The notes beneath the pieces were generated by a model. It saw nothing but the letters and a program-made list of their open reading frames with translations. It was not told the DNA's origin and ran no database searches. 64,000 bases of DNA from Bacillus litorisediminis (GTDB lineage: Bacteria > Bacillota > Bacilli > Bacillales > JC228): positions 62,001 to 126,000 of the forward strand of contig NZ_JAKZKT010000003.1 in the NCBI RefSeq assembly GCF_022808645.1, given 5' to 3'. The position numbers were made by a program, and so were the translations under genes. Below, in pieces: positions 37,600 to 51,410 of the stretch (positions are counted from its first letter, which is position 1; each line of letters starts with the position of its first letter).

Positions 37600-38430
37600 T
37601 TACTTGTTCATTTTTGGCCGAAGCTTATAAATACTCAAGGCTAATGAAGTCACAATCAAAACGAGATATGAACCTACATAGGATAAGGTTAATGGAAAAT
37701 CAACTCCTTGACTGTTCATTCGATAACTTATGGCTTGCGTTTCAAATGTCTCAAACATATTAATGACTGGATTTAACATAGCAAAAAAGAAAGGAAAAAT
37801 GGTTTGGGATGCCTGCGGCCGGTAAATCAATTCTTGAAAAAGAAGAAAAAGAACCCCAGTTCCTGCTACTAAAAATAAAGCAACACTATAGGTAACAACC
37901 ATTGCAACAATCGTTTTTCGAATAATGGTTGAAAACAGGATGCCTAATGAACCAATAGTTGCCATACATAATGCATACTGACCGAAAACCTCAAGTATGA
38001 TTTGCGGAGATACCCCGCCATAAAGAAAGACAAAGCTATAAAGCGGTAAAGTCGCAATTACTAATAAAAACAGGAAACATAAAGATGATAAAAGCTTACT
38101 TAACACAATGGACGTCGAACTTTGGGTAGTTGTTAATAGCATATTAAGTGTTTGTTTCTCCCGTTCACTGCTGATAACTCCAGCCGTTAAGCCAGGTGTT
38201 ACAAAGACAATCAATCCTAACTGGACAAAGGATAATGCCATAAACATTTCCCTGCTTTGATTCGACCGGAACGCATATGGATTTCCTCCATTTGTCGTCA
38301 TATAAATAAATGCAATAACCAAAAATCCAATCGCTGCTAAATAAAATAACAGTGACCAAATCGATTTGATAGAGCGAAATCGTAATTTGAATTCTTTATT
38401 TAATACCGGGTTTAAAAAAAATGATTTCAT
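37600..38430 (-). CDS. ABC-2 type transporter permease
   Basis: A 276-residue membrane protein with six predicted helices, an N-terminal cytoplasmic NPVLNKEFKLRFRSIKSI segment and the ABC-2 pattern of a large outside region between helices 1 and 2, then EREKQTLNMLLTTTQSS, the coupling helix near residue 95. It overlaps the ATPase gene by four bases, so the two form one exporter or membrane-remodelling complex. Related GldF/GldG-type permeases act with an auxiliary secreted subunit, here plausibly the 791-residue protein upstream. Confidence 0.9.
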   Translation of the reverse strand: MKSFFLNPVLNKEFKLRFRSIKSIWSLLFYLAAIGFLVIAFIYMTTNGGNPYAFRSNQSREMFMALSFVQLGLIVFVTPGLTAGVISSEREKQTLNMLLTTTQSSTSIVLSKLLSSLCFLFLLVIATLPLYSFVFLYGGVSPQIILEVFGQYALCMATIGSLGILFSTIIRKTIVAMVVTYSVALFLVAGTGVLFLLFQELIYRPQASQTIFPFFFAMLNPVINMFETFETQAISYRMNSQGVDFPLTLSYVGSYLVLIVTSLALSIYKLRPKMNK

Positions 38431-39365
38431 CCAAGTTCCACATCCTTAGTAATTTCCATAAAGACATCTTCAAGATTTGTTTCAACATCATAAAAGCTAA
38501 TGATCTCAATCCCATTTTGAAGCGCTTTTTGGAGCAATTGGAACTGATCATCATCTACCCCGCTGTAACGGAAGGTGAGACGGTTTTCTTGAGTTGAGTC
38601 ATGCGTAACTTGGAGGACATGACTTTCGTCCTCAAAAAACCGGATCGCTTTTTCCACCTCATTTTTTACTTTAACAACAATTTCACGCTCCGTTTTTAAT
38701 TCTTGTTGAATGGAAGCTACATCTCCATGGGCGACAAGCTTCCCGTTATGCAAAACACCAATTGTGTCACACATTTCAGCCAGCTCTGGCAAAATGTGTG
38801 AAGAAATAAGAATGGTCTTACCCATTGAGCGCAGCTCTTTTAGAATTTCTCTCATTTCTACTCGTGCCCGCGGGTCTAATCCGGAAGCTGGTTCATCCAA
38901 GATTAATACATCCGGATCATGAATTAAGCATCGTGCTAAACATAAGCGTTGCTTCATTCCTCGAGACAGTACGTCTACATAGGAGTCTCTTTTATGGGTG
39001 AGATTCACTAACTCTAGCAGTTTCGGGATTAACTTCATTCTGTCCACATACGGAATTCCATAGCTAGCTCCAAAAAAATGCAAATACTCCTCCGCTTTTA
39101 GCTGATCATACACACCAAAGAAATCTGGCATGTAACCAATGAGTTTTCTAATTTCTTTCGGTTTTTCTTTTACGTTTATTCCTTGTATATAAGCATCTCC
39201 AGACGTAGGAGCGAGTAATGTCGCTAAAATGGAGAAAGTGGTTGACTTGCCTGCACCGTTTTGTCCGACAAACCCAAAAACATTCCCTTCATCAATAGAA
39301 AGGTCTAAGGAATCTAATGCTGTAAAGGTTCCATATTTCTTGGTTAGCCCCCTTATTTCAATCAT
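38427..39365 (-). CDS. ABC transporter ATP-binding protein
   Basis: A 312-residue ATPase: Walker A GFVGQNGAGKSTTF near residue 35, Q loop IGYMPDF, signature LSRGMKQRL, Walker B DVLILDEPASGLDPRAR, H loop ISSHILPEL. A C-terminal extension of about 90 residues ends in NLEDVFMEITKD, usual in CcmA/GldA/NatA-type exporters. It overlaps both neighbours by four bases, indicating tight coupling with the upstream membrane protein and the permease. Confidence 0.95.
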   Translation of the reverse strand: MIEIRGLTKKYGTFTALDSLDLSIDEGNVFGFVGQNGAGKSTTFSILATLLAPTSGDAYIQGINVKEKPKEIRKLIGYMPDFFGVYDQLKAEEYLHFFGASYGIPYVDRMKLIPKLLELVNLTHKRDSYVDVLSRGMKQRLCLARCLIHDPDVLILDEPASGLDPRARVEMREILKELRSMGKTILISSHILPELAEMCDTIGVLHNGKLVAHGDVASIQQELKTEREIVVKVKNEVEKAIRFFEDESHVLQVTHDSTQENRLTFRYSGVDDDQFQLLQKALQNGIEIISFYDVETNLEDVFMEITKDVELG

Positions 39366-41737
39366 GGCTGAATCTCTCCTTTCAGACTAATTCGCGGGAA
39401 TTGAATTCTTGGGTCTTGCTGTCCTTTCACAAATTTAAAAATTAATTGGCCTTGTTCATCTAAATAATCATGTATATCCTCGGTAAAGGAAAGCTGTTGT
39501 TCGCTTTCTTCAATCTTTTTATATTCCTTAAGTTTAACATTATAAAGATACGTTTCTGTGGCTGGACTAGTATAGAAACGGATTCCCAATTCTGTAAAGT
39601 TTGGCGTTTGCTCCATTAGTTTTGGAGGTACTTGTAAGGTATATTGATATTGACCCGGTTCAACAAAAATTTCATTCTCGTTTTGTTCAAAAATTCCTCC
39701 AAGCGAATCAATCGATTTAAACTCCGGGATCATTTCTTTTTGTGTTAATTCAATGGAGCCGCTGTATACGGTTTCGATTGAAATCGGCTGAATAAATAAA
39801 TTGGTTGCATTCCTTTTACTACCTTGCCCAAGTCCGACAACAACAAATGGTCTATCAGAATAACCGAGTAAAATCGGCTGGTTTTCAAGTTTGGGAATGA
39901 CCGTGTTGGTGGAAAAATTATATAAAACATCCCTTTGAATTTCTTTTATATCACGGTTCGGCTGATAGGGATATCCGACATGTATCGCACCTCTCTGATA
40001 GAAATTAGGACCAGTCAGTACAGTGTTTCCAATCTTTTTATCAATGGAAATTGATTCACCTGCTTCGATCTTGCCGATGTCAACCGTTTCTGAACCTGTT
40101 ATCAGCTTTAAATCTTCAATAGGAACATTCAAATGATTAGTTACGGTCCCTACTAACCTTTCATTTTCATATTTTAATTCAGCAGCTAATGACCCTATAT
40201 TTTCTTTAATCATAGATCCAAGCATAGTACGGGTTGACCAAAACTCAACGGAAGGAAAATGAATTTCTTTTTTCGGAGTATTTAGTTGTACAAAAGCTCC
40301 CTGCAGATCTGTGCTGTTAAACTCATGAGATTCTCTCATAACTGGGACAGGCCGAAAACCAGGATCTGAGAAAGATAAAGAAAAAGCACCTTGTTTATTG
40401 CTCATTAGCGCTACAGAAGTGTATCCCACAGCATTTTCCTGTCCATCGAGCACATAAATACCCGCTTCATTAACCGTAGGCTTGCCAATTCGATCCCATG
40501 CACCCATTGAAAATATGGCTGCAGAAGCTGCCAACGAAATAACAGGGATGACCCACCAAGTATGTTCACGTTTATCACGTTTTTTCAGAAGAAAATACAA
40601 ACCTGGAATAAAGACGAAGACATAAATCCCGAATAATAAAGCAATAAATCCAACGGAATAATGATTGTTTTCCACATACTCCGCTGCTTCTCCAAACTCA
40701 TAGTAAAGTCTTTCAACAAAATTGGGTCCATATTGATTATTCATAAAATTCGTTGTACGAGACATCAAATTAGCAGTTATAAATTCATCAAAATTAGGAT
40801 GCTGCGTTATCTCTGAGTGATCAATAGGAAAGGCTGTTTGAAATAGATGACCCATTACGACTTGATTTTTCGCTAATATCGTTATATTTTGATCCTTTAC
40901 AACCGCTTCGCTGTCTTCAGCGATGTCTCCACTGTAAAGGGTGATATTTTGTAAGGATGGCTGTTCATCCCGGATAAAAGTGACAGCCTCCAACTCAATT
41001 GCGTCGGAATTTTGAAATGGAACATACTCTTTTAAAACTCCTAAATGAGATACTTGCTCCGTTTGATTACTTAATAAAACGTTCCCGCCAGTCTTTATAT
41101 ACTGAATAAGCGCCTCTTGCTGTTTTTCGTTCCATTCATCAATATGGGCATCATCCAAAACCACTAAATCTATCATTGAAAGACTGTAATAGTCCTCGGG
41201 AAAATCTTTCTCTTCCATATCAAAAACGAATGGACTAATTGGACTATTGGAAACAGTCTTATAAGGGTTAACCATATCCGGATTACTGGTTACAACGGAA
41301 ATAACAGACTGATCCGCTTGCAGCAATCGCGGCCGAAAGTTTTGATCTCCTGCAAAATCAACTTCTTTTCCATCTTCTGCTTTCCCTTCAAATAACTGAA
41401 TGGTAGCCTGCTGATTATTCGATAAGAAAGCTTCTTCAACCCCAGGATGCGTCACGGTTATCGTTTTAGTCGAATTGGCTGGCAAATTTACGGGAATTAG
41501 CAGACTTCCGCCGCTATTATAAGATGGTTGAAACAATACGGAGATCTCCCCTACAAAATCATCTCCATTATTCACAATCTCAACGGTTAACGGGAATGGC
41601 ATCCCCATTTTCACCATTCCGTCAACACCTGCTTGTACATCCAATTGAATTTGTTGATTTGCCCATGTTTTTTGGGCAGGAAAAATTGTTAATAAGATTA
41701 ATAGTATGGCAAAGCTGCTAATAATCCTCCGAAGCAT
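39362..41737 (-). CDS. Large secreted/membrane protein of unknown function, first gene of the VWA/MoxR–ABC operon
   Basis: A 791-residue protein with a signal peptide (MLRRIISSFAILLILLTIFP, likely cut after TWA), a beta-rich outside region with CARDB-like wording (FPLTVEIVNNGDDFVGEISV), a central part (DLVVLDDAHIDEWNEKQQEAL..YIKTGGNVLLSN) that reads like an amidotransferase-like/GldG-type fold, two helices near residues 375–430 (GFIALLFGIYVFVFIPGLYF; WWVIPVISLAASAAIFSMG), and another beta-rich domain. It overlaps the ABC ATPase by four bases. A GGGGGAAG ribosome site precedes the ATG. Likely the outside subunit that works with the ABC pair; the function is not known to me. Confidence 0.82.
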   Translation of the reverse strand: MLRRIISSFAILLILLTIFPAQKTWANQQIQLDVQAGVDGMVKMGMPFPLTVEIVNNGDDFVGEISVLFQPSYNSGGSLLIPVNLPANSTKTITVTHPGVEEAFLSNNQQATIQLFEGKAEDGKEVDFAGDQNFRPRLLQADQSVISVVTSNPDMVNPYKTVSNSPISPFVFDMEEKDFPEDYYSLSMIDLVVLDDAHIDEWNEKQQEALIQYIKTGGNVLLSNQTEQVSHLGVLKEYVPFQNSDAIELEAVTFIRDEQPSLQNITLYSGDIAEDSEAVVKDQNITILAKNQVVMGHLFQTAFPIDHSEITQHPNFDEFITANLMSRTTNFMNNQYGPNFVERLYYEFGEAAEYVENNHYSVGFIALLFGIYVFVFIPGLYFLLKKRDKREHTWWVIPVISLAASAAIFSMGAWDRIGKPTVNEAGIYVLDGQENAVGYTSVALMSNKQGAFSLSFSDPGFRPVPVMRESHEFNSTDLQGAFVQLNTPKKEIHFPSVEFWSTRTMLGSMIKENIGSLAAELKYENERLVGTVTNHLNVPIEDLKLITGSETVDIGKIEAGESISIDKKIGNTVLTGPNFYQRGAIHVGYPYQPNRDIKEIQRDVLYNFSTNTVIPKLENQPILLGYSDRPFVVVGLGQGSKRNATNLFIQPISIETVYSGSIELTQKEMIPEFKSIDSLGGIFEQNENEIFVEPGQYQYTLQVPPKLMEQTPNFTELGIRFYTSPATETYLYNVKLKEYKKIEESEQQLSFTEDIHDYLDEQGQLIFKFVKGQQDPRIQFPRISLKGEIQP

Positions 41738-41902
41738 TTTCTCTTCCCCCTAAGCAAACAAAACTTTTCTCTATTTTCATCCTACCTAAATTAGACGTGA
41801 AAAAACAGGAAAAGTTCCCAGTATTATGTAAAATAAACGTACAAAAGCCAGACAATTCCTACAGATTGAAAGAAAAATTTATTAGAAAACCGGGTAAAGG
41901 GC

Positions 41903-42025
41903 TTCCATTTTTTTACTGTTGCGCGATTCAACGCCATTCTTGCGCGTATTTTTCAATTCTTGCGCGATTGCTCCCTATTCTTGCGCGTATTTTTCAATTC
42001 TCGCGCGATTGAAAGAATTTTCGCG
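41903..42025. repeat. TTGCGCG periodic repeat, copy 2
   Basis: TTGCGCG (or TCGCGCG, TTCGCG) at 41919, 41940, 41960, 41981, 42001 and about 42020: spacing 21, 20, 21, 20, about 20. It shares its leader TTCCATTTTTTTACTG and unit sequence with 28241–28355. The rest of the 41738–42065 gap holds the leader of the VWA operon and the pur terminator; no gene seen. Confidence 0.9.
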
Positions 42026-42062
42026 AAAAAACACCCTGCAGACTAAATCCGCAGAGTGCTTC
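42026..42062 (-). terminator. Terminator of the pur operon
   Basis: Minus-strand reading GCACTCTGCGG..CTGCAGGGTG then TTTTTT, four bases past the purD stop. Near-identical to 29343–29380. Confidence 0.85.
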
Positions 42063-42065
42063 CGT

Positions 42066-44887
<2,822 letters not shown>

Positions 44888-44900
44888 GGCAATTTCCCCC

Positions 44901-45467
44901 TTATGAATGTAATAGCTTTTGTAAAACGGAAGGATATAATTGGTGTTCAATTTCTTGAATTTTAGCCTGTAAGCTTTCTCTTGTATCGTTTTGGGAGATG
45001 GAAACAGACTGTCTTGCGATAATGGGTCCTGTATCCATTCCTGCGTCAACAAAATGAATGGTAACCCCAGTTTCTTTAACCTTGGCCGCTAAGGCTTGGC
45101 CAATGGCATCTTTTCCTGGAAACGCAGGCAATAAAGAAGGATGAATATTCACGATTTTTCCTTCATAAGGAGTTAACAGATCCTCTCCTATTAATCTCAT
45201 ATATCCAGCCAACACGATAAAATCTACGTCTAATTCCTTTAATTTTTCATATATTTCCGTTTCATAATCTGATTTAGCGGCATAGTCCTTTGGTGTAAAT
45301 ACAAAAGCGGGAATTCTTTCGTTTTGGGCTCGTTCAATACAAAAAGCTCCAGGTTTATCGCAAACTAGCAAGGAAACCTCTGCATCTAGTTTTCCTGCTT
45401 TTACTGCATCAACAATGGCTTGAAAATTACTTCCGCTACCGGAGGCAAAAATTGCTATCTTTTTCAT
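44901..45467 (-). CDS. purN: Phosphoribosylglycinamide formyltransferase PurN
   Basis: A 188-residue GAR transformylase using 10-formyltetrahydrofolate. [15 protein letters not shown] is the phosphate-binding loop; [13 protein letters not shown] and [16 protein letters not shown] contain the catalytic Asn-His, and [11 protein letters not shown] the Asp. It starts at the ATG 45467 after GGAGGATC; the longer opening to 45659 overlaps purM. Thirteen bases separate it from purH. Confidence 0.98.
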   Translation of the reverse strand: MKKIAIFASGSGSNFQAIVDAVKAGKLDAEVSLLVCDKPGAFCIERAQNERIPAFVFTPKDYAAKSDYETEIYEKLKELDVDFIVLAGYMRLIGEDLLTPYEGKIVNIHPSLLPAFPGKDAIGQALAAKVKETGVTIHFVDAGMDTGPIIARQSVSISQNDTRESLQAKIQEIEHQLYPSVLQKLLHS

Positions 45468-45483
45468 GAGATCCTCCGCATAT

Positions 45484-46512
45484 TCAGCTGATGATTTCGA
45501 TTCCAGCTTTATTTGTAACTTCTCCGATTGCGTAGGCTTTTTCTCCTGCCTCATGTAAATGGAAGATGACCTCCTCCGCAATCTCAGGGTCCACTGCCAG
45601 TACCATGCCTGTTCCCATATTAAAAATGTTATACATTTCCTTGCGTTCGAGCTTTCCAAGTGACTCCATCAAAGTAAAGACAGCAGGAATTTCCCAGTTT
45701 TTCTCGTAAAGAAAAGCCCCTAAACCTTCAGGGAACATGCGCGGAATATTTTCGATAAACCCTCCGCCGGTAATATGAGCCATCCCTTTAATCGGGAACT
45801 TTTTCAAGCTAGATAAAACAGATTTCACATAGATTCGGGTTGGCTTTAACAGTTCTTCCCCTAACGTACAGCCTAGCTCTTCGACGTATTGATCCAAAGG
45901 CATGTTCGCCTGTTCTAAAAATATTTTTCGGACCAAAGAGTACCCGTTGCTATGAATACCGTTTGATGCTAGGCCGATTAAACAATCGCCTGCTTTAATC
46001 TTCTCACCCGTAACAAGAGCTGACTTTTCACAAGCACCAACGGCAAAACCAGCTATATCATACTCATCCTCGCTATACATGCCAGGCATTTCCGCTGTTT
46101 CTCCGCCAACTAGTGCACAGCCTGCCTGAACACAGCCTTCAGCAACACCTTTGACAATCGCTTCAATTTTAGCAGGTTCAGCCTTCCCGCAAGCAATATA
46201 GTCTAAAAAGTATAGCGGTTCTGCCCCTTGAACAACGATATCATTGACACACATCGCTACAGCATCAATCCCAATCGTGTCATGCTTATCCAGCATAAAT
46301 GCTAACATTAGCTTCGTTCCGACTCCATCCGTGCCAGACACTAAAACGGGTTCCTTTAATCCAAGGGAGGAGAGATCGAACATCCCTCCAAACCCCCCGA
46401 GTCCGCCAAGTACACCTGGGCGCATGGTTTTTTGAACATGCTTCTTCATTCGGGTTACGGCTTCATAGCCAGCCTCAATATTCACACCTGCTTGCTTATA
46501 TGCATTCGCCAT
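45484..46512 (-). CDS. purM: Phosphoribosylformylglycinamidine cyclo-ligase PurM
   Basis: A 342-residue AIR synthetase. Landmarks: [46 protein letters not shown] and [14 protein letters not shown]. The ATG at 46512 follows AGGAGGAG; the open frame to 46725 lies in the repeat-bearing gap and has no homology. A gap of 327 bases to purF is unusual for this operon and is filled with repeats. Confidence 0.98.
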   Translation of the reverse strand: MANAYKQAGVNIEAGYEAVTRMKKHVQKTMRPGVLGGLGGFGGMFDLSSLGLKEPVLVSGTDGVGTKLMLAFMLDKHDTIGIDAVAMCVNDIVVQGAEPLYFLDYIACGKAEPAKIEAIVKGVAEGCVQAGCALVGGETAEMPGMYSEDEYDIAGFAVGACEKSALVTGEKIKAGDCLIGLASNGIHSNGYSLVRKIFLEQANMPLDQYVEELGCTLGEELLKPTRIYVKSVLSSLKKFPIKGMAHITGGGFIENIPRMFPEGLGAFLYEKNWEIPAVFTLMESLGKLERKEMYNIFNMGTGMVLAVDPEIAEEVIFHLHEAGEKAYAIGEVTNKAGIEIIS

Positions 46513-46589
46513 TCCTGCTCCTCCTAAAGGGTGTACTTTTCTCTTATCATTAATGGTCGCTGGTTCGCTTGTCTCGAGAGATATGTCTG

Positions 46590-46780
46590 TTACGGACATA
46601 CATTCCGTTATTTGCTGCAAAACCTCTGTTTTCTTGATGCTTGCGGACATACGATCTGTTAATTGCCAAGGATCATGCAAAAATTGCTGGATTTTGCTCG
46701 AATAACGGAACCAGTGTCCGCTCATTTCAGGAAATCCTCGATTTTGTCACAGATAACGGAATCAATATCCGTAAAATCCG
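46590..46780. repeat. Inverted pairs of a 51-bp-spaced motif inside the pur operon
   Basis: A motif ATAACGGAANNNRTRTCCG occurs four times: reverse orientation at about 46594 and 46645 (51 apart) and forward at 46702 and 46753 (51 apart), so the two halves face each other. Related single copies are at 10846 and 61202. The surrounding gap 46513–46839 has no gene that I can support. Confidence 0.8.
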
Positions 46781-46808
46781 ACATCCTCTTAAGGAGACAT
46801 ACGTTTCT

Positions 46809-46835
46809 GAAACAGAAGAACCGTCCCCCTGTTTC
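46809..46835. repeat. REP-like hairpin GAAACAG..CTGTTTC, copy 1
   Basis: GAAACAG AAGAACCGTCCCC CTGTTTC: seven-base perfect arms around GAACCGTCCC, located four bases past the purF stop. The core GGGACGGTTCT on the minus strand recalls REP elements linked to IS200-like (RAYT) transposases in Firmicutes. A second copy follows purB. Confidence 0.7.
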
Positions 46836-46839
46836 TCTG

Positions 46840-48255
46840 TTACACTTTTTCATAAGGATGAAGAGTGTCTTCGTATAATTCAGTTGGATAATTTCCTGTA
46901 AAACATGCAAGACATTGTCCGCACTTGCTTTCAATTGGCTCTCTTCCGATGGCCTCTAGCATGCCTTCTACGCTTAAAAAGGTTAAGCTGTCCGCTCCGA
47001 TAATTTCGCGGATCTCTTCAACTGAACGGCTCGAAGCAATCAGTTCTTCCCTTGTAGACGTGTCAATCCCATAAAAACAAGGATTTTTAATCGGCGGTGA
47101 GCTGATTACAACGTGAACCTCTGTTGCACCCGCTTCTTTTAACATCGTTACAATCCGGCGGCTTGTCGTTCCCCGAACAATCGAATCATCGACCATGATC
47201 ACACGTTTTCCCTCAACTACTCCTTTTACAGGGGAAAGCTTCATTTTTACACCTTGTTCTCTTAAGGACTGAGAAGGCTGAATGAAGGTTCTGCCTACAT
47301 AACGATTTTTGATTAAGCCCATTTCATATGGGATGCCCGATTCTTCGGCATAACCGATAGCTGCGGAAATGCTAGAATCCGGCACGCCTGTCACGACATC
47401 TGCTTCAATCGGAGCCTCAAGCGCTAATCGTTTGCCCATATTTTTACGAACCGTATGAACATTAATTCCTAGCACATTGCTGTCCGGTCTTGAGAAATAT
47501 ACGTATTCCATTGTACAAATCGCTGGGTTGGTATACACCGTATACAACTCAGAATAAATGCCTTCGTCGCTAATCATCACCATTTCACCTGGTTCCACGT
47601 CACGGATAAATTCCGCTCCTACGACATCAAACGCACAAGTCTCTGAAGCGAAAACAATCGCATCTCCGAGCCGGCCAATGGACAGAGGTCGAAGCCCATT
47701 TGGATCAAGCGCAATAATCATTTCCGCTTCGGTCATGATTAAAAAGGCAAAGGCTCCTTTTAGTTGCTGTAACGCTTGTTTGACCCGGTCCTTAAGCGGA
47801 AGCGTTGTTCCGCTCTTTCTGATTAAGTGGGCCAAAACTTCAGTATCTGATGTAGTTTGAAAAATGCTTCCCTTTGCTTCTAACTCTCGCTTTAAGCTGG
47901 TTGCGTTCACGAGATTTCCGTTATGGGCAAGGGCAAGACTTCCGGTCTGGGAACGGAATAAGAGTGGCTGTACATTTTCATAGCCGCTCCCGCCTGCCGT
48001 TGCATAACGAACGTGACCAATTGCTGCCTTTCCGGAAAGTTTCTCCATTTTATCAGCAGTGAAGATTTCAGTAACTAAGCCCTCACCTTTCATACCAGTA
48101 AGTTCAGCGCCATCTGTAACGACCATGCCGGTTCCTTCCTGGCCGCGGTGCTGAAGGCTGTGCAGACCGTAGTAGGTCAGCTGGGCTGCGTTCGGATGTC
48201 CCCATATCCCAAAAATACCGCACTCTTCATTGAGACCTTTTAATTCAGCAAGCAT
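46840..48255 (-). CDS. purF: Amidophosphoribosyltransferase PurF
   Basis: A 471-residue enzyme for the first committed step, PRPP plus glutamine to phosphoribosylamine. A short propeptide ([11 protein letters not shown]) precedes the nucleophile in CGIFGIWG. The PRPP loop reads [14 protein letters not shown]. The [4Fe-4S] Cys ligands typical of Bacillus PurF are present, including [13 protein letters not shown] near the C-terminus. It overlaps purL by 16 bases. GAAAGGAG site. Confidence 0.98.
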   Translation of the reverse strand: MLAELKGLNEECGIFGIWGHPNAAQLTYYGLHSLQHRGQEGTGMVVTDGAELTGMKGEGLVTEIFTADKMEKLSGKAAIGHVRYATAGGSGYENVQPLLFRSQTGSLALAHNGNLVNATSLKRELEAKGSIFQTTSDTEVLAHLIRKSGTTLPLKDRVKQALQQLKGAFAFLIMTEAEMIIALDPNGLRPLSIGRLGDAIVFASETCAFDVVGAEFIRDVEPGEMVMISDEGIYSELYTVYTNPAICTMEYVYFSRPDSNVLGINVHTVRKNMGKRLALEAPIEADVVTGVPDSSISAAIGYAEESGIPYEMGLIKNRYVGRTFIQPSQSLREQGVKMKLSPVKGVVEGKRVIMVDDSIVRGTTSRRIVTMLKEAGATEVHVVISSPPIKNPCFYGIDTSTREELIASSRSVEEIREIIGADSLTFLSVEGMLEAIGREPIESKCGQCLACFTGNYPTELYEDTLHPYEKV

Positions 48256-50456
48256 GGGATGGCTCCTTTCCAGGCTTGCTCTAATTCCTCTACATCCTGC
48301 CTTAGGATTTCTCGTTCATCAGAAAGAATCTGAAGAACAGGTGCTGACGTAACTTCCCCAATTAAAGTAGCCTCTACTAGATTTTCAAATGCAGATTGAT
48401 TTTCCTTTTTAACCGTTAATAGAAAACGAGATTGAGACTCACCGAAAAGGGTTGAAACGATATCGCCATTCATTTTCACTTCGGCACCAAGACCCTTTGA
48501 ACCTATTAAGCTTTCAGCTAATGCAACGGATAATCCGCCCTCAGCCAAGTCATGAGCAGACTCAACAAGTCCAGCACGAATGGCCTCAAGAACTTGCTTC
48601 TGATTCTTTTCTTCCACTTTTAAATTCAATTCAGGTGCTTTCCCGAAGATTTTTCCAGAAAGCAGCTTTTGCAGCTCACTGCCTCCAAATTCAGGCTTTG
48701 ATTCTCCAAGTAGATAAATAAGGTCGCCAGCGGCTTTAAAGTGTTGGGTCGTAATGTGATCTAAATCTTCAATCAGTCCAACCATACCAACGACTGGAGT
48801 TGGATAAACGGCTGTTCCGTTTGTTTCGTTATATAAGGAAACGTTTCCGCCAATAACTGGGGTTTGCAGCACACGGCAAGCTTCACTCATGCCATCGACT
48901 GCTTTTTCAAGCTGCCAGAAGATTTCTGGCTTTTCAGGATTGCCAAAGTTTAAGCAATCTGTAAGAGCTAGCGGCTGTCCGCCGGAAGCCACGATATTTC
49001 GTGCCGCCTCTGCCACTGCAATTTTTCCGCCAGTCTCAGGATCTAAATAGAGATATCTTGAGTTACAGTCGGTTGTCATAGCCAAAGCTTTTCGCGTTCC
49101 TCTAATACGGACCACGGCTGCATCTGAACCGGGTGCCACGACCGTATTGGTACGAACCATGTAATCATATTGATTGTAGACCCATTCTTTACTCGCGATT
49201 GTAGGCTGCTTTAATAGCTGAAGCAGAGTTTCGCCATAGTTTTCTACCTGAGGAATCCAATCGTCCATTGCCTGGAACTGATGGAAATATTCAGGCTCAC
49301 GGGATGGCTTATGATAAACGGGTGCATCCTCAGCCAATGCATCGACTGGAACATCAGCTACCACTTCACCCTTGTGGATCAGGCGCAAGCGCTTATCATC
49401 AGTTACATGACCAACCGCGACTGCCTCTAAATCATACTTCGAAAATAAATCCACGATTTCTTGCTCTCTTCCCTTTTTCACGACAATTAGCATTCTTTCC
49501 TGAGATTCTGAAAGCATCATTTCATAAGCAGTCATGCCTTTTTCACGCTGAGGCACGAGGTCCAGATTCATTTCAATCCCAGAACCAGCTTTACTCGCCA
49601 TCTCAGCACTCGAGCTTGTTAATCCGGCAGCTCCCATATCCTGAATTCCGACAAGAGCATCCGATTGAATCAGTTCAAGGCACGCTTCAAGCAGAAGTTT
49701 TTCCATAAAAGGATCCCCAACTTGAACAGCTGGACGTTTTTCATCAGATTGTTCTGTTAATTCTTCGGAAGCGAACGTTGCACCATGGATTCCGTCACGT
49801 CCTGTTTTCGCCCCGACGTACATAACTGTATTGCCGACTCCGTGGGCTTGACCTTTTTTAATATCTTTATGATCAATTAATCCAACACACATCGCATTGA
49901 CAAGCGGATTCCCTTCATATGATGGGTCAAATTGAACTTCTCCGCCTACAGTCGGGATTCCGATACAATTCCCGTATCCGGCAATACCCGCTACGACTTC
50001 CTTGAATAGATATTTCACCCGATCAGACTCTAGTTCACCGAATCGTAATGAGTTAAGCAGAGCAATCGGTCTTGCTCCCATGGAAAACACATCACGGATA
50101 ATGCCGCCAACTCCAGTAGCTGCTCCTTGGTATGGCTCAATGGCAGAAGGGTGGTTATGACTTTCAATCTTAAACACAACAGCCTGACCGTCCCCAATAT
50201 CTACAATTCCAGCCCCTTCCCCAGGTCCCTGCAGAACTTTCTCGCCAGAGGTAGGGAATTTTTTCAAAACGGGTTTTGAATTTTTATAACTGCAATGCTC
50301 AGACCACATAACTGAAAACAAGCCAGTTTCCGTATAATTCGGTGTACGTCCAAGGATGTTTTCGGCCATCGCAAATTCTTCATCAGACAGACCCATTTCC
50401 CGGTAAATCTTTTCTGCTTTAATTTGTTCTGGACTTGGTTCAAGCATTAATGACAT
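48240..50456 (-). CDS. purL: Phosphoribosylformylglycinamidine synthase subunit PurL
   Basis: A 738-residue small-type PurL that works with PurS and Pur[49 protein letters not shown] and [19 protein letters not shown] are all family blocks. The start at 50456 follows GGAGGGAAG; the opening to 50528 overlaps purQ without homology. It overlaps purQ by 17 bases. Confidence 0.98.
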   Translation of the reverse strand: MSLMLEPSPEQIKAEKIYREMGLSDEEFAMAENILGRTPNYTETGLFSVMWSEHCSYKNSKPVLKKFPTSGEKVLQGPGEGAGIVDIGDGQAVVFKIESHNHPSAIEPYQGAATGVGGIIRDVFSMGARPIALLNSLRFGELESDRVKYLFKEVVAGIAGYGNCIGIPTVGGEVQFDPSYEGNPLVNAMCVGLIDHKDIKKGQAHGVGNTVMYVGAKTGRDGIHGATFASEELTEQSDEKRPAVQVGDPFMEKLLLEACLELIQSDALVGIQDMGAAGLTSSSAEMASKAGSGIEMNLDLVPQREKGMTAYEMMLSESQERMLIVVKKGREQEIVDLFSKYDLEAVAVGHVTDDKRLRLIHKGEVVADVPVDALAEDAPVYHKPSREPEYFHQFQAMDDWIPQVENYGETLLQLLKQPTIASKEWVYNQYDYMVRTNTVVAPGSDAAVVRIRGTRKALAMTTDCNSRYLYLDPETGGKIAVAEAARNIVASGGQPLALTDCLNFGNPEKPEIFWQLEKAVDGMSEACRVLQTPVIGGNVSLYNETNGTAVYPTPVVGMVGLIEDLDHITTQHFKAAGDLIYLLGESKPEFGGSELQKLLSGKIFGKAPELNLKVEEKNQKQVLEAIRAGLVESAHDLAEGGLSVALAESLIGSKGLGAEVKMNGDIVSTLFGESQSRFLLTVKKENQSAFENLVEATLIGEVTSAPVLQILSDEREILRQDVEELEQAWKGAIPCLLN

Positions 50457-51123
50457 GTGCTTCCCTCCAATGATGTACAATCGATTTGAATAGCTTAAGA
50501 CCATCTGCTCCTCCCAGAAGAGAATCAACCGCTCGTTCCGGATGGGGCATCATTCCGAGTACATTTCCTCTCTCATTGACGATTCCCGCAATGTTTTCGA
50601 TGCTGCCATTTGGATTATTTTTATAGGTAAAAACTATCTGATTATTTTCTTTAAGTCGCTCTAACGTCTCTTCATCACAATAATAATTTCCTTCTCCATG
50701 AGCAATTGGGACTGTAATTTCTTCGCCCTTTTCGTATGCAGAAGAAAACATTGTTTCATTATTCTGAACCTTCAGCGTAACGGGCTTACATATAAATTGA
50801 AGACTTTCATTACGGCGCATAGCACCAGGAAGCAAACCAGATTCAAGCAAGATTTGAAACCCATTGCAGACCCCAAGGATCGGTTTCCCAGCTTCTGCTG
50901 CTTTGATGACCTCTTTCATGACCCTGCTAAAACGGGCAATTGCACCAGAACGCAAATAGTCACCGTAAGAGAAGCCGCCTGGAAGCAGAATTCCGTCAAA
51001 TCCATCTAAATTCTCTGTATCATGCCATACATACTCGACGTCTTCTCCTAATTCGTCCTTAATGGCATGGTACATATCAACGTCACAATTGGAGCCAGGA
51101 AAAACAATCACAGCAAATTTCAC
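50440..51123 (-). CDS. purQ: FGAM synthase glutaminase subunit PurQ
   Basis: A 227-residue class I amidotransferase supplying ammonia to PurL. Catalytic Cys in [13 protein letters not shown], His and Glu in [15 protein letters not shown] start at 51123 after GAGGAGTG, overlapping the purS stop; the two extra codons before it in the open frame are not used. Confidence 0.98.
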   Translation of the reverse strand: MKFAVIVFPGSNCDVDMYHAIKDELGEDVEYVWHDTENLDGFDGILLPGGFSYGDYLRSGAIARFSRVMKEVIKAAEAGKPILGVCNGFQILLESGLLPGAMRRNESLQFICKPVTLKVQNNETMFSSAYEKGEEITVPIAHGEGNYYCDEETLERLKENNQIVFTYKNNPNGSIENIAGIVNERGNVLGMMPHPERAVDSLLGGADGLKLFKSIVHHWREAHVINA

Positions 51124-51374
51124 TGAGCAACACACTCCTCAATTTCATAGCGGTAATCTTCAATAACCGGATTCGCAAGGACTTTATTACAGATTTCTTT
51201 TACAACTTCTTCAACATCTCTGTCCGTTTTCTCGATGGTAAGTTCCATATATTTACCGATACGAACTTCACTTACATCTGTATACTGAAGCGAATGTAAA
51301 GAGTTTTTTACTGCAGTCCCTTGCGGATCTAAAACACTTTCTCTTAATGTTACGAAAACCTTCACTTTGTACAT
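51120..51374 (-). CDS. purS: FGAM synthase subunit PurS
   Basis: An 84-residue protein that bridges PurL and Pur[21 protein letters not shown] and [13 protein letters not shown] are conserved. GGGGGC site before the ATG. It overlaps purQ by four bases and follows purC after 36 bases. Confidence 0.98.
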   Translation of the reverse strand: MYKVKVFVTLRESVLDPQGTAVKNSLHSLQYTDVSEVRIGKYMELTIEKTDRDVEEVVKEICNKVLANPVIEDYRYEIEECVAQ

Positions 51375-51410
51375 GGTGTATGCCCCCAGTCTAATTTTTG
51401 AATGTGTATG

